Assembly: GCF_048771995.1 (NCBI RefSeq)
Contig: NC_133043.1
Location: 7,024,501-7,088,500 of the forward strand
Source: Taeniopygia guttata
Taxonomy: Eukaryota > Chordata > Aves > Passeriformes > Estrildidae
Direction: 5' to 3'
Length of the DNA: 64,000 bases
Positions 47,196 to 60,700 of the stretch are shown here, piece after piece. The position numbers and the translations under genes are program-made. The notes beneath the pieces are model-generated. The model was given only the letters and a program-made list of their open reading frames with translations, ran no database searches and had not been told where the DNA came from. How positions within the stretch are numbered: the stretch's first letter is position 1; every line of letters begins with the position of its first letter.

Positions 47196-50100
47196 ATTAG
47201 ATTTTTTTCCCCCCTTTTCTAGGGATGAAGTGTCACATGACAAAGATACCATTGGATCTAAGAGTTAAAGTTTGGACAAACACTTGCCCAGTTCTCTGTC
47301 TCGATAGTGGTGACTTTCAGAGGTGTGGTCATTATCTTGGTATAATCATTGCAGGAGAAAACCACAGAGCCCTGGCACCAAACTCAGCCAGAGGAGTTCC
47401 AGCAGTGTCTGCATCAGTGTGAGTGCTCAGCTGGCTTGCACTGAAAACAAGGGCAGCAAAAAAGCCACTTTTGGGACTTGATTCATCCCCTTCTGAATGA
47501 GCCTGATGAAGATGTGTGTTCTGCAGTTATTTAAATCCTGGAGAAGTGAGGGTCATACAGAGTAACTGAACAATACAAATCTCCCTTTTGTGCCTCTTCA
47601 TTCTCAGTGTTTCAATTTTCCCAGTCACCTGTCAGCTGTTGGGTGTCCTTGGATGGTGCAGGGACACGAAGGACTGAAGCTGCTGCCGGGAGGTTGGTGC
47701 AATTCTTGATGATGTTACTTGTTTGTGGGGTTTTGAATAAATTCTTTGCTGGGCCTCAGTTTCTCTGTAAGCAGATTATAATGTTTATATTGTTTATAAT
47801 GTTTAGCCATTGTGAAACGCTTTGTTTCCTGCAGTTAAAAAGCCAGGAATAAATTATTTTTATTATCCTGCTACACAATTTGTCTTTCTTACCTCTGCAG
47901 CACCTAGAGATCCTATTTTGGTGATCTCTATTTTCTTCTTCTCCTTTATTTTTATTCAGATGTTATGCAAAATCCCAAGGTCCAGTTTTCAAGAAGAATT
48001 CAGAAGGGAGAGGATTAAATGGATATATCTTCAGGGCATGAATGTAGCCTTTGAAAGATACTGCTGTAGAGACTTTTCCTCCCACATCCTGGTTTATGGA
48101 GTGCCTGGACTTTGGATAAAAGCTCTGTCGTCCATCAGGACTGGTGGGGGAAGAGATCAGGATATTTAGGAGAATTTCTGCTTCTCTTGTTCTGAAAGTT
48201 TTTGAGGTGTGGGTTCATTGGGTTACCCAAGCTAAGCAAGACCTGGAGCAAGTTTAATCTCTGACTGACCTTCATTTGCTTCCCAACAGCCCCCCAGGCC
48301 TTAGGAAGTAAATAATTTCCCCAGCAACATGCAAATGGAGCTGCCATTAATATTAACAACAGCCATTATTTGTGAAATAGACTTCTTGGTTAACTGGGTG
48401 TTTATTGAAGGTTTGAATAAAGTCAGAGTGTGATCACTGTTATGGAGCAGCTGCAGACTTGAGGATGGGGAAAAGAAGAAATAATGAGTTGGCAGGTGGC
48501 CTGTAATTACCTGCTTAGGATGCTATTGGTGTGAAATGAAATGCTCAGCACTTGCCCTGTAAATAAAGTGACCTTCCTGGCTGATGTGTCGTGTGTCTCT
48601 GGGGCAGGGGCTCGTGTGCTGTGCATTCCAACTCTGAATCTGTCACAAGCTGAATCCCTGACTTGTACCAATCCTGCAGGAGTCTTACAAGGGGAGCTGA
48701 GGTCTCTGGGCAAAAGTCACATTTTGGGTCACTTTGCTGACTTTCTGAGCTGATTAATCTGGCAGGGATTTATGTTAATGTGTCAGGGCTTTGCAAGACT
48801 GAGTTCTCTTTTTTTTGGCAGCTGGAGTCCTTTGGAATTGTAATTTAAATATCAGTTTAATAATCAGAATTTTTTTTTTTTTTTTTTTTTTTTTTTTCCT
48901 CAGTGAAGCTGATTAAAATTTTATGGGAGATAAAATCTTCAGTTTCTCTCATGCTTCTTTATGCTGGAACATTTTAATTTACCCTTCCATCATTGGAATG
49001 GTAAACAAGGAGGAAAGGCATGGTTTCAGGATGTTATTTTCTAGGCTGCTATTCATCTTAAAGAGATGGAGCTAATTATGAAATGCCTTTTAGCACCAGG
49101 AAGGCCCAGTGCAATTTGCTCATCAGTGCTGAACTGTGCTCGTTTATTCTGCCTATGTGCAGCCCACATGAGACTTCCTCAGCCTTAACTTCAAATGCTC
49201 CAAAAATTCTGTCTTTTGGTGTGTTTGAGTGTCCTGTAGCTCTCTCCAGGGGCTGGATGGCACAGGGGCTGTCCCTGCCTGGTGCTTCATCACAGGGAGC
49301 CCCTGCGCCAGTCCTGGTCCCCTCCAAATTATACTGACTGAAAATGACTTTTAATTGCTTAAATGATGCCTTTCTCTAAAGGTTTTCAATTCCTTATTTT
49401 AAATACTATTGCTATTGGACGTCAAATGAGTACACAGAAGTTTGGTGAGTTCAAGAGAGAAAAAGAGTTAATTTTATTTTTGACTTTGCAATATATATAA
49501 TTCTAAAAGTGACAGTGGATTGGAGGATGAAATTGCTACTTTTCTAACTCCATTGGTCAAACTAACAGTTCATGAATTCTTTTTACAAAGAGGAATGTAA
49601 AACAATCATTATTTACATGAACAGTGTGTGAAAACTCTAGTAGAAATACACAAACATTATTAGAAGGCTGAAGAAGTTTTATGAGAACTTTAACTTTTAA
49701 AAATCAGGGCAACAAAATACTATCTGTTTGATGTTCTGGTGTCTATTAGCTGGTGTTCCTGCAGCCATAATCTGTGGTGGGCATTCCCAAAAACTCCCAG
49801 CAGCTGGATGATACCCTGAGCACACCTGTGGGCATTGGTTTAATATTCTGTCAATGTATGAATACACTTCAAATTTTGTGTGCTTTACATTGCAAAATAA
49901 TTTAAAATAACAATTCCTGCTTTTTGTGCATTTGCCTAAGATATAGCCCACATACATTGAAAAAAAACCTATCAAATTGTTTCCTGAAAAATAATAAGCT
50001 CAGCACTTTAGGGAGGTGGAGAATTATTCTGAGAAACAGAATCTGGGATATACATAATTTACAGTGCTGAAGTGTGATATTTAATTGCTTGTTTTTATTC

Positions 50101-50568
50101 TTTCAGTGAAGGAACGTTGTAAATCAAATTCTTAATTCATTGCAAAGCTCTGTTGTGTCTAAGTCAAAACTGCAAGGCATCATCCCAGTGTGATTTGTGC
50201 TGCTGGAGACAAGGAGGAATCCTTCAAACTGCTGATTAAATGCTGTTTGGAAATGGACTTGAATTATTCACCACGTATTTGTCCACAAACAACAGAATTT
50301 CCTTTTAATCCTCCTCTGGTTTTACCTCACACTGTGATTTACTGGACGTGGAGCCAAGGTAGAAATTCTGTTGTGGCAAAAAAAACCAACAGAACCAAGG
50401 TCCAGAGGCAGAGCTTGGAGCTGTGCAGTTGTTTTTCACCCATCCTTGGGGTGGTAGAGGAAGTCAAAGCAGAGATTTCACATTATTATAACTAACTTCA
50501 CTTGTGGTTTGAGCTCTGTGGTAGCAGTGGGACTTGCTCTGACTACATGTTCTCTGTTTAACATGATC
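47196..50568. other. Intergenic sequence
   Basis: About 3.4 kb without a supportable gene. It contains a poly-T run of 28 bases at 48870-48897. Nothing else is recognised. Confidence 0.55.
48870..48897. repeat. Poly-T homopolymer (28 bases)
   Basis: An uninterrupted run of T. It might be the tail of an old retrocopy on the minus strand, but no flanking element is recognised. Confidence 0.95.
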
Positions 50569-50845
50569 TAATTTACCTTTTCTCATTTTCCTCCCCAAAT
50601 GCTCCAGAAGCCCTGATATTGCTTTATCTAGATTTTAGGGACAGCTGCTTGGTTCACTACTTTACTCCCTGCCCCAGGAATAATAAGGGATTTTTCTATG
50701 GGATCTTCCATCCCTCATCAGATATCTCTGGGCAGGACCAGACTCACAACAGAAACAATAAAAAAATAACAGGGAATATTTCTGCAGCCATCAAACTGAA
50801 ATCAGTTTGACTCTGGGAAAGGTGTCTGTGGACCAGATGTAAAAG
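50569..50845 (+). repeat. Dispersed duplicate, copy 1 (about 275 bp)
   Basis: This sequence recurs at 53751-54024 with an offset near 3181 bases and only a few percent difference. Shared stretches include CCAAATGCTCCAGAAGCCC and GATATCTCTGGGCAGGACC, and the copies end near GGACCAGATGTAAAAGG / GAACCAGATGTAAAAGG. Differences include a 3-base length change near 50641 and a short length change in the A run near 50760. No transposon family is recognised and neither copy encodes an obvious protein. Confidence 0.93.
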
Positions 50846-51365
50846 GCAGATCTCGTTTGATCTTCTGGGCTGCTTTTGTTTATAGGTTGGATGTGGATTG
50901 ATGGAAAATTTTTCCCAGGTCACTGCACAAATTGGAAAAGAGATTATGGTTTGGTTCCACCTTTTTCCTAAGCCTTTCCTTCCATGACCTTTCTGCATCA
51001 CTGGGACCCTGTCTTAGGATCCTGAAGCTCACAGAAGACATTTGCTGAGGGCAATATGTGATGAGCATTAACTGTTGGATGCTGGAGCGTGTTTGTAGAC
51101 TGCAGGGAATCCTCCTGACCACTGAGTGTCATTGTTAACTCAGGAGAAATGGGGTGATGAGAAAAATTTTTATTTGTGGAAGTTGGGGAGATGAATCTGT
51201 GTGGGGAGTCTGGGAGGGCATGGCCATCACTGAAATGGTTTGGTGAATGTCAAGGGGAATTTCCCTCACAAGTGCTGTGTGTTCATCAATAAGCTGGAGC
51301 TGGGAATGGCACAGACTTGCCAAATATGCTGCCATGTTTTTGTGGGAACAGGGACACCTTGGCTG
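50846..51365. other. Intergenic sequence
   Basis: About 520 bases between duplicate copy 1 and the next LTR. No gene or repeat is recognised. Confidence 0.5.
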
Positions 51366-51723
51366 TGTTGAGATTTGTTGCCCTGATTTTTAAAAGTGTT
51401 ACGTTTTCTTTTATAGTTTTTTGAAAGTTTTGAAATTCTCATAAAACTTCTTTAGCCTTCTGATAATGTTCACATATTTGAGAGTCAGAGTTCCCACACA
51501 ATGTCATGCATAAATAGAATAGTTTACATATTTCTCTGTGGCTGGAGAGAAATGATTGATTGATTGATCTTTGGACCAGCGGTTGGAGAGGTGGTAATTC
51601 CATCCTCCAATCCATGGTCACTTTTGGAATTCTGTAAATACCAGATGTTTGAATAAAATTGGGTCTTTTTCTCTTTTGAACTTCCCAAGCTTCTGTGTAC
51701 TCGTTTTGTGTCCAATACTGACA
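51366..51723 (+). mobile_element. Solo LTR of an endogenous retrovirus
   Basis: The stretch starts TGTTGAGATTTG and ends ...CCAATACTGACA, so it has TG...CA termini at about 358 bp. AATAAA is at 51652-51657, followed by a T-rich GGGTCTTTTTCTC segment and CTTCCCAAGCTTCTGTG typical of a U5 region. A TATA-like CATAAATA lies near 51509, and a (TGAT)4 microsatellite at about 51554-51569. No viral coding sequence adjoins it and the target-site duplication is not clear. Confidence 0.72.
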
Positions 51724-53750
51724 GAGATTAATGCTGGGAATTCCTGGCACCCTCTCAGCTGGGTGTCTGAGGTTGCTCTGTGCTGTCTCTGCTCATCTCC
51801 CACCTAACCCAAGCCTCTGAGTTCTCCCCAAAAAACTGATGGCACTTCTGAGGTTTCTCTGGGCCCCCTTCTTGAACATTCTTGAACATATTTCTTCTTT
51901 TCTTCCAGTGGACTTGTGCCCACTGGAGTCTCCAGTGTCCTGTAGGGTGAAGCCCAACACTTTTCCACGCTGGTGGCCCCTGTGGGGCCCTGCCTGGTGC
52001 AGTGGGTGAAGAAGAAGGGCTGGTGCCTCTCTCAGCTCCCAAAGCCTTGAGATGCCATCATCTGGTAGAACCCATTGCCATCTGAGGCAAAATTGTTTTC
52101 ACAGAAGGAAAAATGCTTGGAGAGAAATAGTTCAAATAGTGCTTTGTGCAGCTGTTTTCAAATAGTGAGTTTTGTTACCTGTAAGTGTTGCCACTTTTCT
52201 TTGTGGCCATGCCTGTTATTGTGAGCAGAGTGTTCCTTGTGTACTGATTTAAAAATTAATACTATTCCTGTATTTTTTTGTAGGGTCAAATCCTTGAAAT
52301 TCTAATGCCTTACTATGGACTATTTGCTGTGCAGGGTAAACTCACCTTTTTCAACATTGTCAATGGTGGAACTAAGAGAGGGATTCTATTTTTGGGAGTT
52401 TGGTCTTAAAGTGCATCCTGCATTAGCCCTCCCATTAATAATATTGCCTTCAATGATAGCAAAAGCAAAGGAGGAATGGGAATTGGGTTGGGAGAAGGAA
52501 ACTCACAGGTAGGAAGGCATTTGGTGCTGAACTTTCTGAGTGAGCAGCATTACTTCAATTCTTCTTAAAAATCATTCTTACATCGTTGTGCTTCACCTTA
52601 ACAAGCAGTTGCTCTGCAGGGTTGCCTTTAACACTGATAAAACCAGGCTCTTTCCTTTGCAGAATGGCAGAATCTGTCTTAAACCCCTCTATTATTTGAA
52701 ATAAGATACTGGTGTTTTACTGACAAAGCAGGAGAGGAAACCTTCCCCAGCTGCCTTCAATGGGATTTAACAGCAAGATTCCTATTGCCCAGCAGCTGTG
52801 CTGCCATGAAAACACCACTTTTTTGGCCTCAAACCTGCTTAAACTGGGCAGCTCAGGCTGGAGAGGGATTTCTGGAATCTCTGGTGCATTTGGGCAGAAT
52901 TTTAAGTGCTCTGAAGTGCAAATTTTCTGCCCAAATGGCTTTGCTATAAAAGTGGGGGTTGTTTGTTTGCTTGTTTTGCTTCAGCTCAAAATCACTTCTC
53001 ATGGCTGAAGATGTAATTCAGCCCTGCTTTGACTGGTGATTATTCAGAGCCCTCTGGGAATTCAGGGGTGTTATTGCTCCACTCTGGGAACACTTCCCTG
53101 CCCACTGGGTGGGAGCTGCTCTACCCCAGTGCCTCTTGAGCAGATCCAATCAATACAGAGAGACCTTTCCCTGTTCCAGGCAAGGGCAGCATTAGCATCA
53201 CACCAGGGTGGCAGAGCCTGGGAAAGCCCACATGGAGGCTGAGTGTCATGGGCATTAGCACAGGAGAGCAAGAGAGCACTGAAAACACAGTGAAAGTGAT
53301 GTATTTTCTCATCTATGCTTGTTGTTGTTTTTATTCATAACAAATTAAAGTCTCCCTCTGCCCCTGGCAACACCAGCTCTTGATGCCACGCTGATCGTGT
53401 CTGCTGACCTGCTTGCACTTAAAAAAAAAAAATAATTAAAAAGAAATTAAATAGAGCTATGTGGAAAGGCTACACTTAAGTGGCATAAAATTACATAATC
53501 TGACCCCAAATCAGCATCACTCCTAAGCTTGAATATCTTGTTTTCTATGAAAGCAATTCTAAAATGTCATTCAGTGTTCATCTTTCCTAGAAATTCCTTG
53601 TTTGGAAGAAAATAATCCTTATGCTTTCAAGGAATCAAAAGTTCTTTGATCCTTTGTGCTTTCCCTGAATTTTGGAGGTGGTGATGAGGATGATGCTTTT
53701 GTATATTCTTAATTCATTATTGATCATTTCTCCTTGTTACCTGTCACTGA
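51724..53750. other. Intergenic sequence
   Basis: About 2 kb between the LTR and duplicate copy 2. A short poly-A lies near 53420. No gene or transposon is recognised. Confidence 0.55.
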
Positions 53751-54024
53751 TCTTTACCTTTCCTCGTTTTCCTCCCCAAATGCTCCAGAAGCCCTGATAT
53801 TGCTTTATCTAGATTTTAGGGACTGGTTGGTTCACTGCTTTACTCCCTGCCCCAGGAATAATCAGGGATTTTTCCATGGGATCTTCCATCCCTCGTCAGA
53901 TATCTCTGGGCAGGACCAGACTCACAACAGAAACAATAAAAAAACCAGGGAATATTTCTGCAGCCATCAAACTGAAATCAGTTTGACTCTGGGAAAGGTG
54001 TCTGTGAACCAGATGTAAAAGGTG
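53751..54024 (+). repeat. Dispersed duplicate, copy 2 (about 275 bp)
   Basis: This is the second copy of the sequence at 50569-50845, in the same orientation. Similarity starts near TTTACCTTTCCTCGTTTTCC and stops after GATGTAAAAGG near 54024; flanks beyond this are unrelated. The copies differ by roughly a dozen substitutions plus two short length changes, one of which breaks any shared reading frame. Confidence 0.93.
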
Positions 54025-54434
54025 ATTTACGGTGAATAAGACCAAATTTGTTATCTCCCCATGGCCTCCTGAGCAGCTGCTGTTCACCAATTTGTCTCCA
54101 ATGCATAGTCAGAAATGTCCTGGATGGGAAATGGTGCACAAAGGCTGTCACCCAACTGTTACTGCTAAAAGAAGTGCATTTTTTAGTGGGAAAAAAAGAA
54201 AATATTCAATAAGAGTACTGCAATTAATATCCTTAATTAATATGACTCATTCTGTAGAAAGCTCCTCTTGTAAGCTGATGTATAACATTTTGAGGTGAAC
54301 ACATCAGTCAATTAACTTTAAAGCAGGGCTTATTGTATTTTGTCTATTTTTTATCTGGATGAATTTCTGTCATGGCTCACAAGAAAACCCACAAAACCCC
54401 AGAGTAAACCCATTCCACTTAATGAAATGGAATG
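54025..54434. other. Intergenic sequence
   Basis: About 410 bases between duplicate copy 2 and the next LTR. Nothing is recognised. Confidence 0.5.
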
Positions 54435-54752
54435 TGTCACAGTTTAGGACTTGGCACTTGGTTCTTTCTTTATGAAATTGTGTTTGGGTGATCGGGTGAC
54501 CTTTGTATGAGGATGAAGGGGGTCAGGTCCTATTGTGACTCAGTCAGTATTTTGTTTTTTTTTTTTTCTTTTCTTTGTACTATTGCATTTGTATCTTTAA
54601 TTTTCCTAGTAAAGAACTGTTATTCCCATATCTTCACCTGAGAGCCTTTTAATTTCAAAATTATAATAATTTGGAGGGAGGGGGTTTACATTTTCCATTC
54701 CAGGGGAGGCTCCTGGCTTCCTTAGCAGACACCTGTCTGCTCAAACAAGACA
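54435..54752 (+). mobile_element. Solo LTR of an endogenous retrovirus
   Basis: About 318 bases run from TGTCACAGTTTAGGAC to ...CAAACAAGACA, so with TG...CA ends. A variant poly(A) signal AGTAAA lies at 54608-54613. The U5-like part, with GAGAGCCTTTTAATTTC and GGAGGCTCCTGGCTTCCTT, is a type I recognise from bird genomes. No internal viral sequence adjoins it. Confidence 0.75.
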
Positions 54753-57700
54753 CTTTGCCACACAAATTGAGGGAGAGGCTCATACAATCCCAAACTTTGC
54801 TGTTAGGACTTAACTCTGAGTTAAGTTCCCATGTGGAACTTGCAAAGTATCAGGGCAAAAGTAGCCTGAGGCCTCCAATTTCCCCAGAAGAGAGAGTTAT
54901 TAAAATATACAGGAGAAATAGGTATTAAAGCATACCACAGTAATTGCTACAGGAAATCAGAAGGCTTTTGACAACCTGTTGGACAGAATAATTAGTCTAA
55001 GTCTGGGGAGAGTAAAGGATGAAGGCATCAACTGGAGAACAAAATGAGCCATATTTTTGTTTCCTGTAAATTGGCTTTGCCTTCAAATGAGCTGTTCTGC
55101 AAAGAGAATTTGTCTTGCTATACTTAATTTGTTACTATTCAAAAGTATTTTTGGAAATACAATCCACTCCCAAGGTGTGGGTGCCTTCAGACAGTCTAGT
55201 TGGTTTGTTGTGCTGAGTTCCAGGCCTGAAATCAGTCTGAGCATGACTTCACATGCTGGGGACTCCAACTGGTCTGTGAAAAAGTAATCCTAATAATTCA
55301 AATTGGATTGCTTTCTCCTCTTGTTAAATTTTCATTATTTAAATCCCTTTAAGGTACTTGTGCGACTTCATTACTTCAGCAGCTTATAGGCAATAAAAAG
55401 CTTAAGAGTCAAAAATGACATCTCTCCTTATAAAGTGCCTTGATGTTATTTTAAAAAGCTTTGCAAAAATCTACTAATGAGCCTACCAGTGACAAGCAGT
55501 CAGGATGGTAAAGGGCAAGAAATCTTCTAAATTTGGGCTGCTCCCTGCCCAGCAGGGTTTTGCTGTGCATCTTTAAAAGCAGCTGGAGAAAGGAGCAGGA
55601 GCTTCCATGAGAGGTCTCACACCACACAAAAAATGGATCCCTCTGCAATTTCTGGCCCACAGAGCAAATAAAATTGTGAACCTAACACTTATATCTGCAA
55701 TAAGAGCAGGGGTTTTGAGCTGCTGGATGAGTCTGAGAAGAAGAAAAGGCAAGTTTGGGAATGACACCTGTCAATGCCAGGCTGGAAGAAGGGAGGAGAG
55801 GTTAAAAGCTCCAAGTGACCCCAGCAGTCCTTGAGCAGAGTAGGAGAGTTAAATGAAACGAATAAATTCAAAGGGATTGCTGAAGTCCTTTTTCTTGCTC
55901 AGAGAACATGATTAGGCAGATGAAACACAGAAAATCTTATTTTTAATGCATAGAAAAATAAGAGATGTGGCAGAGCAGAAGAGTTTGACTTGTTGGAGGG
56001 TATCTTAACCTAGTTATAGAGAACCAGTTGTTTTAGGAGATGGAAATACTTCCAAACACTCTACCAAAAACATGAGACAAAAGCTTCAGGAGAGCTACAT
56101 CCCCTTAAGTTTAAAACCTCTTTTCTTAGGGGTATCAGCAAAATTTCTGAATGCAGGAAATCCTATTTAGTTCTGTTTTAGAAATTAAGGAAGCTGAGGC
56201 ACAGAGCCCCTCAGCTGCAGGCTCTGCACCCAGATTTGGGAGCTACAGGACACGAGGTCTTCTGGCTGCACTCTGCTCACTTGCAAACAGCTCGTGGCTC
56301 TGCCCACTGGCCATATCCCTGGGAGGCATTAATCACCTAAAACCCTTCTTTTCCTCTCCCCTGCTCCTGTGCAGAAGTAATCAGGAGCCCAAAGGTTCCT
56401 CTTGCAACATCTCAGGAAAAAAACTTTAATTAATGACGCAAAGTTCCTGTGGTATCTATTTATGGGAAGCCTTTTTGGGAAGGAATTAATGATCTTAATG
56501 TCTGTGAATCACAGAGCATGGTTAGAAAGGCCACTCAGAGAGGTGACTGAGGAACATTAAGATAGTCCTTAAATAAACCTGGGGATTTTTTTTTTTTTTC
56601 CTCCTGGCCTCTGTAAAAAGCACAGGCTGCATCTATGCAGCTAATGAAATTTCCTGCTGATTGGACCCTAAACAATTACTGCATCTTTTGATTGCTAATA
56701 GCTGGGCTGTTAAGAAGAGAAGAGGCTCTATTAGGAAGCAGGGACCCAACAGAGAGCATCCCAGCTAATGCCCTCTCCAGTGTACACCAGGAGTTCAACC
56801 TGTGTCTGCCTGATTAATCCCAGTGTGAGGCACCTGCAGCACTGGGGTGGTGTTAATCAGGCCCAGCACGCTGCCCTGGGCTGCACATGGTGGTGGGAAG
56901 GATTTCTCAGCTGCAGAGAGGCAGATTTTCATCTATTTATTAGCAGCAAGTTCATCACTTCATCATTTCCCTGTGCAGATTAACTAGGAGATAAAAGGTT
57001 TCTTCTGACAGCTTTCTGGGCAGCTATTGTGGGCAAAAAAAAAAAAACAAAAAAAAACAAACAACAGAAAACAAACCCAACAAAACTCTGTGACAATGTT
57101 TTGTTCTTCCAAAATAAATGATGTGATTCTTTCTCTTAACAACAAAACAAAGTGCTGCCAGCAGCCTGGTGTTTCTGAGGAGCCCAGCAATAATGCACAG
57201 GGAAATGTAGCCCAAATCTTGGGAGCAATTTTGGGCAGAAAATAAGCTGAACAGTACGGTGTCGACACTACCAGGATGAGCACACATCTCTCATGGGTAA
57301 GAGGACCTGAAATAAAAACAGAGTTGTAGCTTTTTGTCAGCCCCACAGATGTCCCTCTCCCAGGGACCGCTCCCCTTCCTGAGTCTGTGGTTTCACTCCT
57401 TGGGCAACAAAATATGCTGTGGAGGGCACAATGAGAATAGGGGCTGTAAAATGGGTCTTTGTCTGTGGACCATAACAGCTCAAGATATCCTTTAAGGTTC
57501 CTATTTTCTCTATATTCTGCAGGGCGAATATGTAAAGTTACAAGGTAAATCTGTATAATTTGGGTGATATTTCCTATGAGGGTTATAATATGATGTTGGT
57601 TAAGTCACTCTGTCATAAGTTTGTTCAATAAATATATGTGTTTTTCTGGTGGTTCAGAAATATTCTTTTGCCACCAGATGTTGGAATGGGGTGGGAGCCA

Positions 57701-60700
57701 TCTGAACATGTAGAAAGGAACTCTGGGGGTGACTTCACGTGGGTGTTGTGTTGGTTGGATTTCATGAGGTCTGCAAACTGCTTTGAATTTGGGCTCTTCC
57801 AAGAATGGAATAACTCATTAATGCTGCCATTTTACAATGTTGGTTAATATTGGGGCTCCTGGCATTGTCAGTGTATTTCTTCTTGTACATTGGTGCTAAA
57901 TCTGCAATGGAGTTTTTTTTTTTCTGAGTCCTTTTTTCCATATATATTGTAATATTTTCCTAAACCTTTCGCCATTAAATTAGCACTAGGGCGTGGAGGA
58001 CACTTTGTGTTTTTACTTTTCATTCCTGTGGTAACATTCTGTAGAGTGACTCCCTTCTGCACATTTCAGTAGAAAAAACCAACCCTTTACCACTTTCTTC
58101 CAGCTGGGGCTCACCACTGCAAAACTGATCCTGTTTCCTCCCAGAGCCAAATGTCCTTATTTCCCTGATGACAGCAATTTACAGATATATCCAGTGGCTG
58201 TGGCCTTTATCTTGATTACCTGGGTCCCAAAGCTGAATGCCCAGAGGATTTTGTGATGTGTATTGAAAGTGTCTAGTTGACTCAAATGGGATGAGGTGTT
58301 CCCTCTGGAGATGCTCTGGAAAGTCAGCAGGGACTGAAAAACAAATAAGGTTTTCTTGTAGTTTGTTGCTTTGCTGATTTGCTGTGAAATATTTTGATTT
58401 CCTTTATTCCTCTGAGGCTCAGTTCTGGCTTTATTGGACCCGTGTGTAAGGTGTTTTATCTATCAGGTTAAATCTCATGTTCCCAAAAGGAATATCTATT
58501 TTCTTAAGTTCCCCTCTTCACTTTCATTTTCAAACCTCTGCCTTATCTCTGCCATATTTTTTTTTTTTTTTTTTCTGTCAGGTTAGGTCTTTAGCCTCTG
58601 TTCCTTCAATTTTCTGTATCTCCTGCATAATTTCCCCCCCTTTATCTCTAATGCACAATCCCTGGAGGCTCCCTGCTGGGAGAACCAGAAGCAGCTATTT
58701 GAAGGTTAGGTTGTGCTTTACAGAAGTTGAATATTCTGTTCATTAGAGAACAGGATTTTTGTGTGGCTACCAGGGAATAACAATAAAGGTGGTGAGTGTT
58801 TCTTCCCACCCCCTTTGTTCTTAGCTCTTGAAGAGCAGCTGCTTCAGGTGCCAGGAGGTTCCTGTGCTCCTGCCTGTGATGTGCAGCTCCCTGTGCTCCC
58901 AGCCAGAGCTGGAGAACCTCTGCTGGCCAACCAAAGACTAGTTCAAATCATAAGATGGGTATTTAAATGGAATCCTATTGTAGTTCTGCAGTTCCTTGTG
59001 CTGGGGTGGGATCCATCTCCTCTGGCTGGAATGCACAAGGGGTTTTTTGTCTGGCTCAAACACAGCTCTCTGTGCTCCAAGGCAAAATGGTAAAGGGGCA
59101 ACACACAGGAAATGCAAATCACACGGAAAAGGAATCGGGCATGAGAGGATGATGAAAGATTATTCTGATTGTGGGGCTGTGTTCAATTGAACTGGGACTC
59201 CAGCTCCCGGGGAACAGGACTGGGTGTGTTTTTGAGGGTGTCTGACAGTGAGGACCTTCAGGACCTATTGAGAAGATGTTGATAGTGATTTATTTACTTT
59301 TCATAAGTCTCTCTTTTCCTTGCTAAGGACTGGTGCCAGCTGCAGCCTGTGACTTCCTCTCCAAATTTGCATAGGGGAGGAGAGAACGTGAGGAAAAAGA
59401 TTGATTTGACAAGGCACTACTTTGCATTTATTGATAGGAAACCAAGATCCATCTGACAGTGAGGGCTTGTGAAGGTTTAAGACTGTGCCATGTAGTTTTT
59501 AATACCATCAGCTTCTGCATAACAGGGAACCTTTTGCTGTCAGTATTTCCTACTGGATGAGATGGCAAAGAACGATTAAAAATAGGAATATTTTTTAAAA
59601 AGATGTAGGCAAGAAAATGGGCACGGCTTTGAGGTTGGGAAGAACCTTATGGCAGCATCTTGTTAAAAGTACAGGGCTGCCTGAGGTGTTTCTGTATCTC
59701 ATCAGGCACTGGGAAAAGTTCCCTGTGAGAGCCAGCCTTTCTTATCTCCCTCTGATATTTCATCCTGCCTATTCTCAGCAAGTTTTGGGGTGGGAGATCT
59801 CTAATGGCTTTAAGGGGGATTTTCCTGGTAAAAGTTGTTCAAATGCTCCAATGACTCTTGCAGGGCTGGTCATCTTCCACATCTATTTCAGACAGTCATA
59901 AATACATTTCTTGATGTTGTGGGCTGGTTACAACAAATGAAAATCTCAATTATATGTACAGAACTAATGCTCAGCCTAGAAATTTCCAGAGGAAATGTAT
60001 ATATAATATATGGCCACCCACAGATGCGCAGATGGACACACACATATACATTTTCTGGTTTTGTGTGGCTGAAACACCCAAAATGTGGTGTTTCAATGTA
60101 TTGAAAATGTGGCGACCAATGTATTTGAATAGTTTCAGAAACCAAATCTAAGACAAAAGGCTTGTCAGTTGTGCTGGGAGAGCAGGGGAAGTTTGCCAAG
60201 TGGAAAGTCCCTCTGGGATTATGGATTCTTCCCTTGCACCTGCTTTCCACTGATAAGAGACACGGATAATAAATCCCTCTAAGATTGCTTTTCCTTGGCC
60301 AGGAATCCGTGTAGGTGAGAAGCTGCAAGCCTGATCTCTAATGCACTTGCTGAGGATAGTGAGCTTCAGTAAGGAAGAGGAAAATTGGGAGTGGAATGAT
60401 GATTTCAAGAAAACCCAGCCCAATCTTTCTGCAGAAAGAGTCGACTAAATAAATTAGAGCAACATGTTCCTTTCAGTAGTCTGAGTCTCACAAGCTCCAT
60501 AACTCTGGCTGAGAAGGATTCCAGACCTAGAGACTGGTTTCCCCTTGCTGGTGTGGGACCATCAGCACCTGCAGCTCCAAACACATTTGGAAACTGTTTT
60601 GTTCTTATTATTCCTTTTCTGCTGAGGGTCTGGATGATGCCTCATGCTGCTCTGCAGCCTTGCCCCCAGCATCTGGGTCTGATGGAGATGAGGGGTGTGA

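Noticed and set aside
50619..50810. Similar short peptides encoded by the two 275-bp duplicates.
   Set aside because: Differences between the copies change amino acids as often as not and one length change breaks the frame, so there is no sign of protein constraint.
56490..56560. A segment with ATCACAGAGCATGGTTAGAAAGG resembling a CR1 tail.
   Set aside because: The similarity covers only about 25 bases and the rest of the CR1 tail is missing.
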